Shown here: positions 7,422 to 16,470 of the stretch, piece after piece
Numbering within the stretch: the stretch's first letter is position 1
Layout of the letters: the number at the start of each line of letters is the position of its first letter
IMG/VR virus record: IMGVR_UViG_3300042691_022151
Location: 1-39,791 of that record
Length of the DNA stretch: 39,791 nucleotides
Source of the DNA: a virus
Direction: 5' to 3' (one strand)
Made by a program: the position numbers and the translations under genes
The notes under the pieces: generated by a model
Told to the model about the DNA's origin: nothing
The model's input: the letters and a program-made list of their open reading frames with translations, nothing else
The model's database searches: none

Positions 7422-8189
7422 ATGGCTGCGCCTGTTGGCTTCGACATCGTGACGGGCACGGGCACGGTTACGCCGGGCGCGTCGGGCTCCACGGCGCTGA
7501 CTGTGGCGGTTCCGGCCTATTGGGCGACCGGCGGGCTTGATCTCATTGCCGAGGATCTCGACGGCGCGACCTCGCCCACGCTTACGCTCGATGTGGGCGA
7601 CGCGAGCGACGTTGACCGCTTCATCGCCGCCAGCACCGTCGCCCAGGCGGGCGGGACGGTTGAGTATCGTCCGGCGGGCAGCGCCTATGTGCGCAGCGAT
7701 GCCGCTTCGTCCCTGTTGGTGAAGGTGGCGACGGCGGCGACCACGCCGCGATCTGGCGCGATCACGCTGGCCATCTACGGCTACCCTTCGACCTCCTACA
7801 CGATGCTCCGCGCGATGGTGATGCGTGAGCTTGGCGTGTTGAGCGAGGGCACCACCACAATTGCGGAGGATGACGCGCTGGCGCAGGAGGCTCTCCGCGA
7901 AGTCCATGAAACGCTGCGCGGGCGCGGCCTGGCCAATCGGCAAGACATGGAGTGGACGCTAGAGGCGGTGCCGCAATTTGCGGCGCGCCCCTATGCCGTG
8001 ATGGCAGCGTGGCGCCTGTCGGGCGCGTTCGGCGTTCATGCGCGGCGTGAGCAGGCGCTGGCGACCAAGGCGAGCGAGGCTGAGCGCGAGATGCGCCGCC
8101 AGACGCGCAAGGCCACGAGCGGCGATCCGGTGACGCTGGAACCCTACGAGGCCGGTGATTTCGTGCTGGATTATGGGGCGCTGGTGTGA
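7422..8189 (+). CDS. Fusion: decoration-like domain plus P22 gp4-like head-tail adaptor, 255 aa
   Basis: Residues about 1-127 repeat the beta-rich domain of the protein at 6754 (shared SPTL...VGDA...DRFIA core). From about residue 128 a helical adaptor-type domain follows: MVMRELGVLSEGTTTIAEDD, then ALREVHETLRGRG and a helix with AWRLSGAFGV. This resembles P22 gp4-like tail accessory proteins, which seal the portal from below. The likely role is as a connector ring under the portal with an attached decoration module. The stop overlaps the next start (GTGA). The fusion is visible in one uninterrupted frame. The function of the first half is inferred. Confidence 0.65.
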   Translation: MAAPVGFDIVTGTGTVTPGASGSTALTVAVPAYWATGGLDLIAEDLDGATSPTLTLDVGDASDVDRFIAASTVAQAGGTVEYRPAGSAYVRSDAASSLLVKVATAATTPRSGAITLAIYGYPSTSYTMLRAMVMRELGVLSEGTTTIAEDDALAQEALREVHETLRGRGLANRQDMEWTLEAVPQFAARPYAVMAAWRLSGAFGVHARREQALATKASEAEREMRRQTRKATSGDPVTLEPYEAGDFVLDYGALV

Positions 8190-10339
8190 GCCTGACCTTT
8201 CGCCCCCAGACGCGGCTACAAGCGGCGCGGCTCAACAATGCGTTGGAGCATGCCGCCGCGCGTGGCGCGACCTATTCGCCGGCTGACGGGTTCGACCGGC
8301 CGGCGACCGCCAAGATTGGCGAGATTGAGGTGTCCGTTGCCGACTTCATGACGGTTGGCGAGACGGACATCGGCGTGGGGTTGCGGCGCGCTCGTGATGC
8401 CGGCGCGCTGGGTGATGGGCGCGTGCTGGTGATCCCGGCGGGGCGCGATTGGACGATCAGCAGCATTGATCCGGTTGGCGCGGGCTACGCGCTGCGGCTG
8501 GACGGCTACGACAATTTCACCATTCGCGGTAAGGGGCAGCACGCCACCAAGGTCACGGCGGCGAACGGCACCGATATGGCGCTGTTTAATCTGGTGAACG
8601 TGTCGAACGCTGTTTTTAGCGATTTCACCTTCGACAACAACCGCGCCAACCAAGTCATCCCGAACCCGACGCGGCCAAACAAGCATTCGCTGCGCGGGGG
8701 CTATCTCTACGGCGTGACCTTTGATCGGCTGAGCATCATCAACGGCAACGGTTACGGCATCGGGTTCCAGACGGGCGAGTTTCAGGATATTCTCATCGAG
8801 GATGTCTATATCGAGGGCTGCGGCCTCGATGGCTTCGATTTCAAGAACCCTTTGGCGAGCAATCGCAACATCCGCATCAACCGCGTTACGGTGATCGACT
8901 TCGGTCGCGGTGATCCGAGCGTGGCGAAGGCCGGCATTGATATTCGCGGGCCGGCGCGCGTGTCGAATTGCTATGTAAAGCTCAGCACGGCGACCGGCAA
9001 CGCGACAAATCACGCCTTCTACAGGGCGCGGCCGGATGACACAGGCTCGATCACCTACGACAACGCCAGCGCCTTGCCGATTGAAGGCGATGTCGTCACG
9101 GGCGGCAGCAGCGGCGCAACGGCAGTGGTCAACGCCGTGTCTGGCAGCGCCACGCTTGCCACGGGCGGCATAGGGCTGCGCGACATCGTGGGCACATTCA
9201 CGGCTACCGAGGCGCTGACGTTGTCGGGCGGCAAGACGGCAACGTGCCGGTCCTTTAGCGCGCCAGTAAACAACGGCGGCGGCGGTGCGGTGTTCGAAAA
9301 CTGCATCGCGCAAGGCCCTACGGATGGCGTCAGCGGCGTGGGCTTCGTGGTGGTGGATGCGGATGTCACGCTGGCATCGCCGCGCGCTACGGATCTGCGC
9401 ACGGGCATTTCTGCCAATGTCGGCGGGCCAGGTGCAGATGGCGGTGTGCGGGCGCAGGTGGTCAACCCGACCGTGCAGCGTGTGGAGATCGGCATTGACT
9501 GCCGCGTGACCGGAACGCGGATCTACGGCGGAACGGTGACGGACGCGACCGAGACGGGCGTTGACTTCGTGGCGGCGACGAATGGCGCCATGTATGGGAC
9601 GCAGTTCGTAGATTGCGCACGAGCCGCGCGGCGCGATGTGCCTTCGCTGAATACGCGGGCCATCGATCTCATGTTCGACAACTGCCCGATTGAGACGGTC
9701 AACTTTGACCTAGGCGACCAGCGCAGCACCTTGCCGCATGTTTCGACGCGGCCAGGCTCGTGCTATTCGATCCTGCCGAGCGCGAGTTACGCCACGGCCA
9801 CCGCGCTTGTTGGCGGGGCAGGGGGCGCGGCAAACTCGACCATTTATTTCTGCCCGATCCCGATTTTTGACCGGGTTTCGATCCTGCGGCTTGGGCTGGT
9901 GATCGGCACGGCAACGGCTTCGACGCTGGGCAAGCTGGCGCTGTATCGTGACCTTGGGGGCACGCCTTCGAACGGCACCACGGCGAACCTGTTGGGCGAA
10001 TGCACGGGCACGGTGGACTTCAACAGCACGGCCAACACGCAGGTGCGCGTTTCCTTTGCGACGGCGCTCAAGCTGGATCCGGGCATCTACTGGGCGGCGC
10101 TCGTCTGCAACGGCGGCGCGCGGCCTTACACGGTGCCGGTCACTGGCGCCATGGGCGAATGGGCGCGCTTTGTAGGCATCAACAACGCCGCTTCGCTGTT
10201 CGGCGGCACGGGCGGTCAATGCCGCGTGTCCAGCACGGCGCTTGTGGATTACTCAGCGGCTTTCCCTGCGATCTGCCCGGCGGTTGACTTTGCCACAACG
10301 TCGCCGGGCAGCCCGTGGATTGGCGCGTGGGAGGGCTGA
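8186..10339 (+). CDS. Tailspike-like right-handed beta-helix protein, 717 aa
   Basis: Probably a receptor-binding or polysaccharide-degrading tailspike. Residues about 60-280 show the repeating short-strand pattern of pectate-lyase-type beta-helices (LFNLVNVSNAVFSDFTFDNN; FQDILIEDVYIEGCGLDGFD; RNIRINRVTVIDF). A Gly/Thr/Ala-rich module near residues 300-345 (EGDVVTGGSSGATAVVNAVS and onward) looks like an inserted carbohydrate-binding-type repeat. The helix resumes after it, and the last 170 residues form a separate beta-rich domain. GTG start at 8186 overlaps the previous stop. It lies upstream of the gp10-like hub, away from the other spike at 20045. Catalytic residues cannot be named by eye. 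Confidence 0.75.
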   Translation: MSLTFRPQTRLQAARLNNALEHAAARGATYSPADGFDRPATAKIGEIEVSVADFMTVGETDIGVGLRRARDAGALGDGRVLVIPAGRDWTISSIDPVGAGYALRLDGYDNFTIRGKGQHATKVTAANGTDMALFNLVNVSNAVFSDFTFDNNRANQVIPNPTRPNKHSLRGGYLYGVTFDRLSIINGNGYGIGFQTGEFQDILIEDVYIEGCGLDGFDFKNPLASNRNIRINRVTVIDFGRGDPSVAKAGIDIRGPARVSNCYVKLSTATGNATNHAFYRARPDDTGSITYDNASALPIEGDVVTGGSSGATAVVNAVSGSATLATGGIGLRDIVGTFTATEALTLSGGKTATCRSFSAPVNNGGGGAVFENCIAQGPTDGVSGVGFVVVDADVTLASPRATDLRTGISANVGGPGADGGVRAQVVNPTVQRVEIGIDCRVTGTRIYGGTVTDATETGVDFVAATNGAMYGTQFVDCARAARRDVPSLNTRAIDLMFDNCPIETVNFDLGDQRSTLPHVSTRPGSCYSILPSASYATATALVGGAGGAANSTIYFCPIPIFDRVSILRLGLVIGTATASTLGKLALYRDLGGTPSNGTTANLLGECTGTVDFNSTANTQVRVSFATALKLDPGIYWAALVCNGGARPYTVPVTGAMGEWARFVGINNAASLFGGTGGQCRVSSTALVDYSAAFPAICPAVDFATTSPGSPWIGAWEG

Positions 10340-10341
10340 GA

Positions 10342-11628
10342 ATGATGGATGCGCGCCGGCGGAAGATGACGATCCTAATGGCCATTAGCGGTGGCGGCGC
10401 CCCGCAAGGGTCGTTGCTGGTGCCGGGCCGGCTGTTCCCCCCCATGGTGCTGACGCGCGCGCAGGCGAGCGGCGCCATGTCCACGGGCATTGCGTCGAAC
10501 GGGGTGCGGCGGGACGCATATTCGGCCGATGTGCCGCGCTTCAACGAAACCGCGCAGCGGCTACTGTTGGAGGGCGCGCGCACCAACCTGATCCGCAACC
10601 CATGGGGCGAGGGGCTGGTGATCGGGGCGCCAGGCACGCTGCCGACGAATTGGAGTAGCTCCACCACGGCAGGCGGTATTACCCGCAGCGTCGTGGGCTA
10701 TGAGACGATCAACGGCGTGTCGTGCGTGCTGATCCGCTTCGCAGGCACTTCGACAAGCGGCGCTTTTGTGGTGCTGTTTGAGCCTGCGGCGCAGATCGCG
10801 GCGACGGTGGGGCAAGTCTATGCGTTGTCCGCTGTGATGCGGATCACCAATGCAGGGACGCCGCCTGCGGAAATGCGCATGCTGTTGCGCGAGGTGCCGT
10901 CGAACACCGATTACAGCTATGTCGTGGTGCCGGGGGCCAGCAACCTTTCCCGTGTCACCGCAATGCACACTGTCACGGACGCGGCGAACACCAGCATTCG
11001 GCCGGGGTTTTCCCTAGCGCACACCTCGGGGCAGGCGATCGAAACGACCATCGCGGTCAGCTTTGCGCAATGTGAGCTGGCCGCCTTCGCCTCCTCGCCC
11101 ATCTTGCCTGCTGTCGGCACGCCAGCGGCCAGCACGCGCGGCGCTGATCTGGTGAGCGCGACGCTGGCGAGCCTTGGCGTCGGTGCGAGTGGCGCCTGCA
11201 CGGTGATTGGGACGGCGATGCTGCCGCAGGCCGCGCCGAGCGGGGCAAGCCAAATCGTGCTGCACATCGACAACGGCAGCGACACGAACCGGATCATGGT
11301 TCGTAATTCGCCCGGCTCTGCCAACATCGTGTTGACCCGCACGGCGGCCGGTGTCGGCGCCGACAGCTTGTCTCAGGCGATCACGCCAGGCACGCCGTTC
11401 CGCTGGGGCATTACCGTGGATGGCGCCGGCAACGCGCTATTGAGCGTCGATGGCGCGGCACCGCTGACCGTGACGGGGGCGCCCACAAGCGGCCTCACCA
11501 CGTTGCGCGTCGGCAGCAACAGCGGCGGCAGCGCCAATATGTTCGGCGAGGTCGCCGGCCTTCGCGTGCTGCCATTCGTCGTGTCGGCCGCTGAATTGCA
11601 ACGGCTTGTCGCGGAGCAGGCGCTATGA
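10342..11628 (+). CDS. Minor structural protein with lectin/LamG-like C-terminal domain, 428 aa
   Basis: The segment RLLLEGARTNLIRNPWGEGL followed by GTLPTNW is the typical opening of a carbohydrate-binding jelly-roll module found in alphaproteobacterial phage structural proteins. The last 150 residues (TVDGAGNALLSVDGAAPLTV, GLTTLRVGSNSGGSANMFGE, AGLRVLPFVVSAAELQRL) have the concanavalin-like/LamG pattern. The ATG at 10342 has GAGGG 6 bases upstream; a second ATG follows directly. It directly follows the first tailspike, suggesting a spike-associated adhesin. The sugar ligand is unknown. Confidence 0.65.
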   Translation: MMDARRRKMTILMAISGGGAPQGSLLVPGRLFPPMVLTRAQASGAMSTGIASNGVRRDAYSADVPRFNETAQRLLLEGARTNLIRNPWGEGLVIGAPGTLPTNWSSSTTAGGITRSVVGYETINGVSCVLIRFAGTSTSGAFVVLFEPAAQIAATVGQVYALSAVMRITNAGTPPAEMRMLLREVPSNTDYSYVVVPGASNLSRVTAMHTVTDAANTSIRPGFSLAHTSGQAIETTIAVSFAQCELAAFASSPILPAVGTPAASTRGADLVSATLASLGVGASGACTVIGTAMLPQAAPSGASQIVLHIDNGSDTNRIMVRNSPGSANIVLTRTAAGVGADSLSQAITPGTPFRWGITVDGAGNALLSVDGAAPLTVTGAPTSGLTTLRVGSNSGGSANMFGEVAGLRVLPFVVSAAELQRLVAEQAL

Positions 11629-11873
11629 GCGAGACAGAGGCGCCCGCATGGGCGTGGCAGGGCTTCTTCGGCCCGATGGCAGCAGCGCAAGCGGCGTGGG
11701 AAGGCGTGACGCTTGGCGGCGCTGTCGGCGTGCTGGTGCCGCTGCAAGGCGGGCCGATGCCGGTGGACGAGGATGGCGAGGACGGCATGTTCGCGGTCCA
11801 GACGCGCCCCGAGGCGCCGATGCCGGTGCCGGCGGGCATGTATGAGGCGGACCCGGCGATGGTGGGCGCGTGA
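11625..11873 (+). CDS. Small hypothetical protein, 82 aa
   Basis: ATG at 11625 overlaps the previous stop (ATGA) and the stop overlaps the next GTG start. The N-terminus has an aromatic/Ala segment (APAWAWQGFFGPMAAAQAAW) and the C-terminus is acidic and proline-rich. There is no clear transmembrane span or domain. Its place between the lectin-like protein and a Gly-rich structural protein suggests a virion or chaperone role, perhaps a tail-fibre assembly factor, but this is only context. Confidence 0.55.
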   Translation: MSETEAPAWAWQGFFGPMAAAQAAWEGVTLGGAVGVLVPLQGGPMPVDEDGEDGMFAVQTRPEAPMPVPAGMYEADPAMVGA

Positions 11874-12826
11874 TCCCGTCGCGCCAACAGGCTGCGCTTG
11901 GGCCATATGGGCCGCTGCTGAGCGCCGGCTTGTTCCCCACGCCGCAGCCGCAGACCTTGCCGAAGGCCGCGCCAGGAACGCCGCAGACGCCTTCCAGGCC
12001 TTCGGCAGCACCGATGCAGCCGGCGCCGGCTGCGCAGGCGCCAGCGCCCGCCGTAGCGCAAGACGCGCCGGGGGTGCAGTTCGGCGGCAGCTATGACGGC
12101 GGCGACAAGGGCGAGCCGTCGCAGGATCGCGGTTACGCGCAGGAGATCGGCAACTTCGGCACGCTCGGCGCGATTGGCGGCGGGCTGCTGGGCATGGGGC
12201 TCGGCGTGCCGGGTATCGGCTCGGCGCTTGGCGCGCTCGGCACGGCGGTGGACGTGTCGCAACTCAACGGGCTGCTTGGCGAAATGCAGATGCCGCAGGA
12301 GATCGACACGGGCCGCGCCATTGCGAACAGCATGAGCTTCGGCATGGCTGGGCAATCGGCAAAAGGCCAGTTTGGCGAGATCGCAACGCGCGGCATGGAT
12401 TTCGCCAACGATGGCTTCCTCGGGCTTGGCGAGGTGGCGCCCATGGATCAGATCACCGACGCAAGCGGGCTGGTGGCCGATCCGGGCAAGAGCGTCACTG
12501 ACGGCGGCATGAAGGACGGCTTCGGCGCTGACTTCGGCAAGGACTTCGGCGGCGACTTCGGCGGCTTCTCTGAGGGCGCCGTTGCCGGCGACAAGGGCGA
12601 CGCAGGCCCCGGCGCGGACGGAGGCGACAAGGGCTTCAAGGCCGGCGGCTACACGGGCGCGGGGCATGATGGCGAGGTAGATCCGAGCGAGCCGGCGGGC
12701 ACCGTGCATGAAGGCGAAGTCGTCATACCGGCGCATGCGGTGCAGCATTACGGGCTAGACCTACTGATGGGGCTGGTGTCGAAGCAGGTTCCGCGCTCGC
12801 GGCTGGCGGAATTGGCGCGCGACTGA
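11870..12826 (+). CDS. Glycine-rich virion protein with tape-measure-type C-terminal motif, 318 aa
   Basis: The GTG start at 11870 is coupled to the previous gene. After a Pro/Ala/Gln-rich leader (about 20-65) comes a glycine-rich hydrophobic patch (GTLGAIGGGLLGMGLGVPGI, about 97-116) that could insert in or cross a membrane, and a repetitive Gly/Asp/Phe region (FGADFGKDFGGDFGGF). The C-terminus AGTVHEGEVVIPAHAVQHYG is a motif often seen near the end of tape-measure and other injected or tail proteins. The likely role is an ejection or tail-internal protein; the exact role is unknown. The stop shares a base with the next ATG (TGATG). Confidence 0.6.
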   Translation: MIPSRQQAALGPYGPLLSAGLFPTPQPQTLPKAAPGTPQTPSRPSAAPMQPAPAAQAPAPAVAQDAPGVQFGGSYDGGDKGEPSQDRGYAQEIGNFGTLGAIGGGLLGMGLGVPGIGSALGALGTAVDVSQLNGLLGEMQMPQEIDTGRAIANSMSFGMAGQSAKGQFGEIATRGMDFANDGFLGLGEVAPMDQITDASGLVADPGKSVTDGGMKDGFGADFGKDFGGDFGGFSEGAVAGDKGDAGPGADGGDKGFKAGGYTGAGHDGEVDPSEPAGTVHEGEVVIPAHAVQHYGLDLLMGLVSKQVPRSRLAELARD

Positions 12827-14214
12827 TGCGCCTTCCCTTCGCCCTGCAATCCTACCGCCACCGCGATCTGCCGGTGTCGGCGCAGCGGCTCATCAACTGG
12901 ATGCCCGAGGCGCAGACGCCGGACGCCAAGGCGCGCGTGATTACCACGCCGACGCCGGGGTTGCGGCAGTTCACGCTGCTGCCGCAAGGGCCTGTGCGCG
13001 GCATGGAGGAGATGCGCGGCGTTCTCTATGTCGTGGCCGGCGATGGCGTTTACACGGTGGACGCATCCGGCACGCTGACGCTACTCGGCACGATTGCCGA
13101 AGGCGGGCCGGTGTCCATGGACGGCAACGGGACGCAGATGGTCATCGTGGCGCCGGAGACGCGCCGGGCTTGGGTGGCGACCACGACCACGCTGGCGCAG
13201 ATCACCGACACGGACTTCCTGCCTTGCACATCGGTCGCGTGCATTGATGGCTACCATGTGTTCACGCGAGCGGACAGCACGCAGTTCTTCATTTCCGCGA
13301 TCAATGACGCGACCAGTTACGACGCTCTCGACTTTGCCAGCGCCGAAGGCTCGCCGGATAACCTTGTTGTGGCGCGCCGCATCGGGCGCGAGCTTTGGCT
13401 GTTTGGCGAGACCTCGACCGAGATATGGAGCAACGTGGGCGCGGCTGACTTTCCGTTCCTGCGCGTCTCGGGCGCCTTTGTGGAGCGCGGCTGTGCGGCG
13501 CGCTTTAGCGTGGCGTCGCGACTGTCAACGCCGTTTTGGCTAGGCGATGATCGGGTGATTTACCGCGCGGACGGCTTCACGCCGGTTCGGATTTCCACGC
13601 ATGCCATCGAGCAGGCCATCGGCGGCTACACCACCGTCAGCGATGCGCGCGGCTGGGTCTATGAGCAGGAAGGCCACGTCTTCTACGTCCTGAGTTTTCC
13701 GACAGAGGGCGAAACCTGGGTTTATGACCTCGGCACGCAGCTTTGGCATGAGCGCGAAAGCGAAGGCTATGGCGTCTGGCGGTGCAATGTTGGCGGCAAT
13801 TTCTTCGGCGGCGCGCTGGCGGGCGATGCTGTGGATGGGCGCATCTATGTGATTGACCCGACGCTCTCGACCGAGGCCGGCGACCAGATCATTCGCGTAG
13901 CTACAGGCACGGCATCGCATGCCGAGGCGCGGCCTGTGTGGTTCACGCGGTTTGAGTTGGAAACCACGACCGGCAACGGCCTGGCAGTAGGGCAGGGGAG
14001 CGACCCACAGATTTTCCTGTCTTGGTCGGACGATGGCGGGCGGACGTGGAGCAACGAAAGCTGGCGCGGGCTTGGCGCTCAGGGCCGCTACACGACGCGA
14101 TGCGAGTGGCGCCGTCTCGGGCGGGCGCGGGATCGTGTGTTTCGCCTGCAAATGGCGGATCCGGTGCGGACATCGTTGATTGCCGTGAATATCGAGGCTG
14201 AGGCCGGCGAATGA
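12826..14214 (+). CDS. P22 gp10-like tail hub/packaged-DNA stabilisation protein, 462 aa
   Basis: Forms the hub or plug below the connector that keeps packaged DNA in. The sequence has the beta-propeller-like repeats of this family: SAQRLINWMPEAQTPDAKAR near the N-terminus, RGMEEMRGVLYVVAGDGVYT, and VVARRIGRELWLFGETSTEI followed by WSNVGAADFPF. The region near 380-440 (LSWSDDGGRTWSNESWRGLG, CEWRRLGRARDRVFRLQMAD) is a typical ending. The length matches P22 gp10 (about 470 aa). It supports the podovirus assignment with the P22-like portal. The ATG shares a base with the previous stop. Confidence 0.88.
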   Translation: MRLPFALQSYRHRDLPVSAQRLINWMPEAQTPDAKARVITTPTPGLRQFTLLPQGPVRGMEEMRGVLYVVAGDGVYTVDASGTLTLLGTIAEGGPVSMDGNGTQMVIVAPETRRAWVATTTTLAQITDTDFLPCTSVACIDGYHVFTRADSTQFFISAINDATSYDALDFASAEGSPDNLVVARRIGRELWLFGETSTEIWSNVGAADFPFLRVSGAFVERGCAARFSVASRLSTPFWLGDDRVIYRADGFTPVRISTHAIEQAIGGYTTVSDARGWVYEQEGHVFYVLSFPTEGETWVYDLGTQLWHERESEGYGVWRCNVGGNFFGGALAGDAVDGRIYVIDPTLSTEAGDQIIRVATGTASHAEARPVWFTRFELETTTGNGLAVGQGSDPQIFLSWSDDGGRTWSNESWRGLGAQGRYTTRCEWRRLGRARDRVFRLQMADPVRTSLIAVNIEAEAGE

Positions 14215-14585
14215 GCCTCTTTAGCTTCACGTCAGAACCGCCGCTCCGCGAGGACATGGCGGGGCGGGATGGGCGCGCGTCTCGTGCTTGGCATGTGTGG
14301 TTCAGCTTTGTGGCGTCGCGCCTGTCCAAGGCGTTGATTGCGGCGGTGACTGTGGACCTTGGGCCGATCAGCCCACTGGCGCGACAGTCGGTCACGGTCA
14401 CGGTTCCGGGCGCTGCGGTGGGCGATTTCGCCATTGCGTCTTTTGTGCCGGCGAGTGCTGACCTGACGATGATGGCGCATGTGAGCGCCGCCGAGACGGT
14501 CACGGTTTGGTTTCTCAATCTGAGCGCGGCGACCACGGTGGACCTATTGCCGGGAACCTTGCGCGTGCGTGTGGAGAAAGTCTGA
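14211..14585 (+). CDS. Small virion-associated hypothetical protein, 124 aa
   Basis: ATG at 14211 overlaps the gp10-like stop. The N-terminal PPLREDMAGRDGRASRAWHV resembles the start of small structural proteins near tail genes in many phages. The rest is strongly beta (VTVTVPGAAVGDFAIASFVP, TVTVWFLNLSAATTVDL), like a small jelly-roll or fibre-cap domain. No signal peptide. The stop is TGATG with the next gene. It is probably a minor tail component; I cannot name the family. Confidence 0.6.
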   Translation: MSLFSFTSEPPLREDMAGRDGRASRAWHVWFSFVASRLSKALIAAVTVDLGPISPLARQSVTVTVPGAAVGDFAIASFVPASADLTMMAHVSAAETVTVWFLNLSAATTVDLLPGTLRVRVEKV

Positions 14586-15229
14586 TGTGGGAATACATCC
14601 TGCCTGCGGCGGTGTCCGGCATCGGCGCGCTTGTCGGCTCCAATGCAAGCAAGGCGGCGACACAGGCGCAGGTGCAGGCAGCCGGCGAGTCCTCGGCGGT
14701 GCAGTCTCAGCTAGGCAACCGCGCGCTTGACCTGCAACAGCAGCAATTCGACCTCGGGCGATCCGACCTTGCGCCGTATCGCGAGGCGGGCACGGCGGCG
14801 CTCGGCACCTATGCCGGCGAGGTGGATCTGCCGTTTACCGAAACGCCGGGCTATCAAGCGCGGTTCAACGAGGGCGTGCGCGCCATCGATGCCGGGGCAG
14901 GGGCGCGCGGGCTTCTGGATAGCGGGGCGCGGCTCAAGGCGTTGACGCGCTTCGGCACGGACCAAGCGGAACAGGGCTACGACGCCTATGCGAACCGCCT
15001 GGCAGGGCTTGCGGGCGTCGGGCAGACGGCGACGCAGGCGGGCGTTGCGCAGGGGCAGGGCTTTGCTGGGCAGGCTTCGGGCACGCTCGGCAATCTGGCG
15101 CAGGGGCTTTCGCAGACGGCGCAGTTTGGCGGGCAGGCACAGGCGGCGGGCGCTGTTGGGCAGGCCAACGCGATCAACTCCGGGATCCAGAACGGAACGC
15201 TTCTCTATGCGCTCGGGATGGGGAGATAA
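14585..15229 (+). CDS. DNA ejection protein, P22 gp7-like, 214 aa
   Basis: Small internal virion protein, expected to be injected before DNA. An N-terminal hydrophobic segment (YILPAAVSGIGALVGSNASK) is followed by an Ala/Gln-rich helix and the family signature: YQARFNEGVRAIDAGAGARG, then LDSGARLKALTRFGTD and YANRLAGLAGVGQTAT. The C-terminus is repetitive Gly/Gln/Ala, likely disordered. The order of small ejection protein followed by two larger Ala/Gln-rich proteins parallels P22 genes 7, 20 and 16. The start ATG shares a base with the previous stop. Confidence 0.78.
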   Translation: MWEYILPAAVSGIGALVGSNASKAATQAQVQAAGESSAVQSQLGNRALDLQQQQFDLGRSDLAPYREAGTAALGTYAGEVDLPFTETPGYQARFNEGVRAIDAGAGARGLLDSGARLKALTRFGTDQAEQGYDAYANRLAGLAGVGQTATQAGVAQGQGFAGQASGTLGNLAQGLSQTAQFGGQAQAAGAVGQANAINSGIQNGTLLYALGMGR

Positions 15230-15233
15230 GCCC

Positions 15234-16469
15234 ATGTTTCCGCAGTTGCAGATCCAACAGCCGGACCTTGGCCGGGCGCTTGCTCAGGGGCATGCGATCC
15301 AGGGCAACCGCTTGCAGATGCTGGCGCAACAGCGCGAGCTTGACGACCAGACGGGCATCCGGGCGGCCTTGACGGAAGCCGGGCCGGGGGCGCTGGAAGG
15401 CGACGGCTCGCTTTTGGCCCGGCTCGCCGGCTATGGCCCGCGCGGCATCCAACTGGCGCAGACGATCCAGCAGCGCGGCGACCAGCAGCGCGGGCAGACG
15501 CGCGAGCAACTGCCGCTTCTCGCCGGCATGCTCGATGGCGTGACGCCTGAGAATTATCCCGAAGTGCGGGCGCGGGCGCTTGCGGCTGGTTTGTCGCCAT
15601 CGATCCTGCCTGAGCAGTTCGACCCGAACCGGGTTGCGGGCTTGCAGCGCGCGGCCTCGACGCTTCGTGATGCGCGCGCGGCCGATGCTGCCGCGTCCTT
15701 CAACGCGACCTTGCCGGGCCGGATGGCTGTGGCGCAGGCGGGGCGGACAAGCGTGAATGTGCGCTTGCCGCCGATGGAGAACAGCTTTGCGCAGCGCACG
15801 GGCACGGATCTAGCCGAGGAAGCCGGGCAGCTTGGCGCGGCCGGGCGCCGTAGCGCGGAGACTCTGCGCATGGTGGACCGCTTCGAACAGGGGTTGCAGA
15901 ACTTCGACACGGGCGCCGCCGCTGCCGCGCGGCTTACGGTCGGGCAGGTGGCGCAGCAACTCGGCATCCCGGACAGCGTGTTGCCGCGCGGCTTGAACCG
16001 TGACGCGGTGGCGTCTGCCGAGGATATGCGCGCCCTGACTTCGCAGATGCTCGCCGGCATGATCGGGCCGGGCGGGTTCCCGGCGCAGAACTTCAGCAAC
16101 GCGGACCGCGAGATGTTGGAGCGCGCGCTGCCCAACATCGCCAACACGCCGGGCGGCAACCAGATCCTCCTGCAAGCCGCGAGGGCAGGGGCGCAGCGTA
16201 ACCTTGAGGTGGCGCAGGCATGGCGCCAGTGGCAGCAGCAGAACGGCGTTACGGCGGATAGCTACTTGCGGTTTACGCGCGAGCGGCTGCCGCAGATCAC
16301 CGAGCGCGATGTTCTGACGCCGTTGATGGCGAACAGGCCGCAGCAGCAAGGCGCGCCGGGCAGCGTCGCCATTCCGGGGGCAAACGGGCTGCGCGCATCG
16401 CCGCCCACGGCGCCGGGCGTAACGCATCGGTTTAACCCGGCCACAGGCCGCATTGAGCCGGTGCGCTGA
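15234..16469 (+). CDS. DNA ejection protein (P22 gp20-position), 411 aa
   Basis: ATG at 15234 has GGGGAG about 9 bases upstream. The protein is Ala/Gln/Arg-rich and mostly helical (DLGRALAQGHAIQGNRLQML, AGLQRAASTLRDARAADAAA), with a more ordered core at about 200-340. No enzymatic motif is visible. Placed between the gp7-like protein and the 692-aa protein, it takes the position of P22 gp20, an injected protein. The family call is from composition and order. It could also contribute to an ejection tunnel through the periplasm. Confidence 0.65.
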   Translation: MFPQLQIQQPDLGRALAQGHAIQGNRLQMLAQQRELDDQTGIRAALTEAGPGALEGDGSLLARLAGYGPRGIQLAQTIQQRGDQQRGQTREQLPLLAGMLDGVTPENYPEVRARALAAGLSPSILPEQFDPNRVAGLQRAASTLRDARAADAAASFNATLPGRMAVAQAGRTSVNVRLPPMENSFAQRTGTDLAEEAGQLGAAGRRSAETLRMVDRFEQGLQNFDTGAAAAARLTVGQVAQQLGIPDSVLPRGLNRDAVASAEDMRALTSQMLAGMIGPGGFPAQNFSNADREMLERALPNIANTPGGNQILLQAARAGAQRNLEVAQAWRQWQQQNGVTADSYLRFTRERLPQITERDVLTPLMANRPQQQGAPGSVAIPGANGLRASPPTAPGVTHRFNPATGRIEPVR

Positions 16470-16470
16470 C

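Noticed and set aside
11495-12748. 417-aa reverse open frame
   Set aside because: Antisense to the Gly-rich virion protein; Arg/Ala/His-rich shadow.
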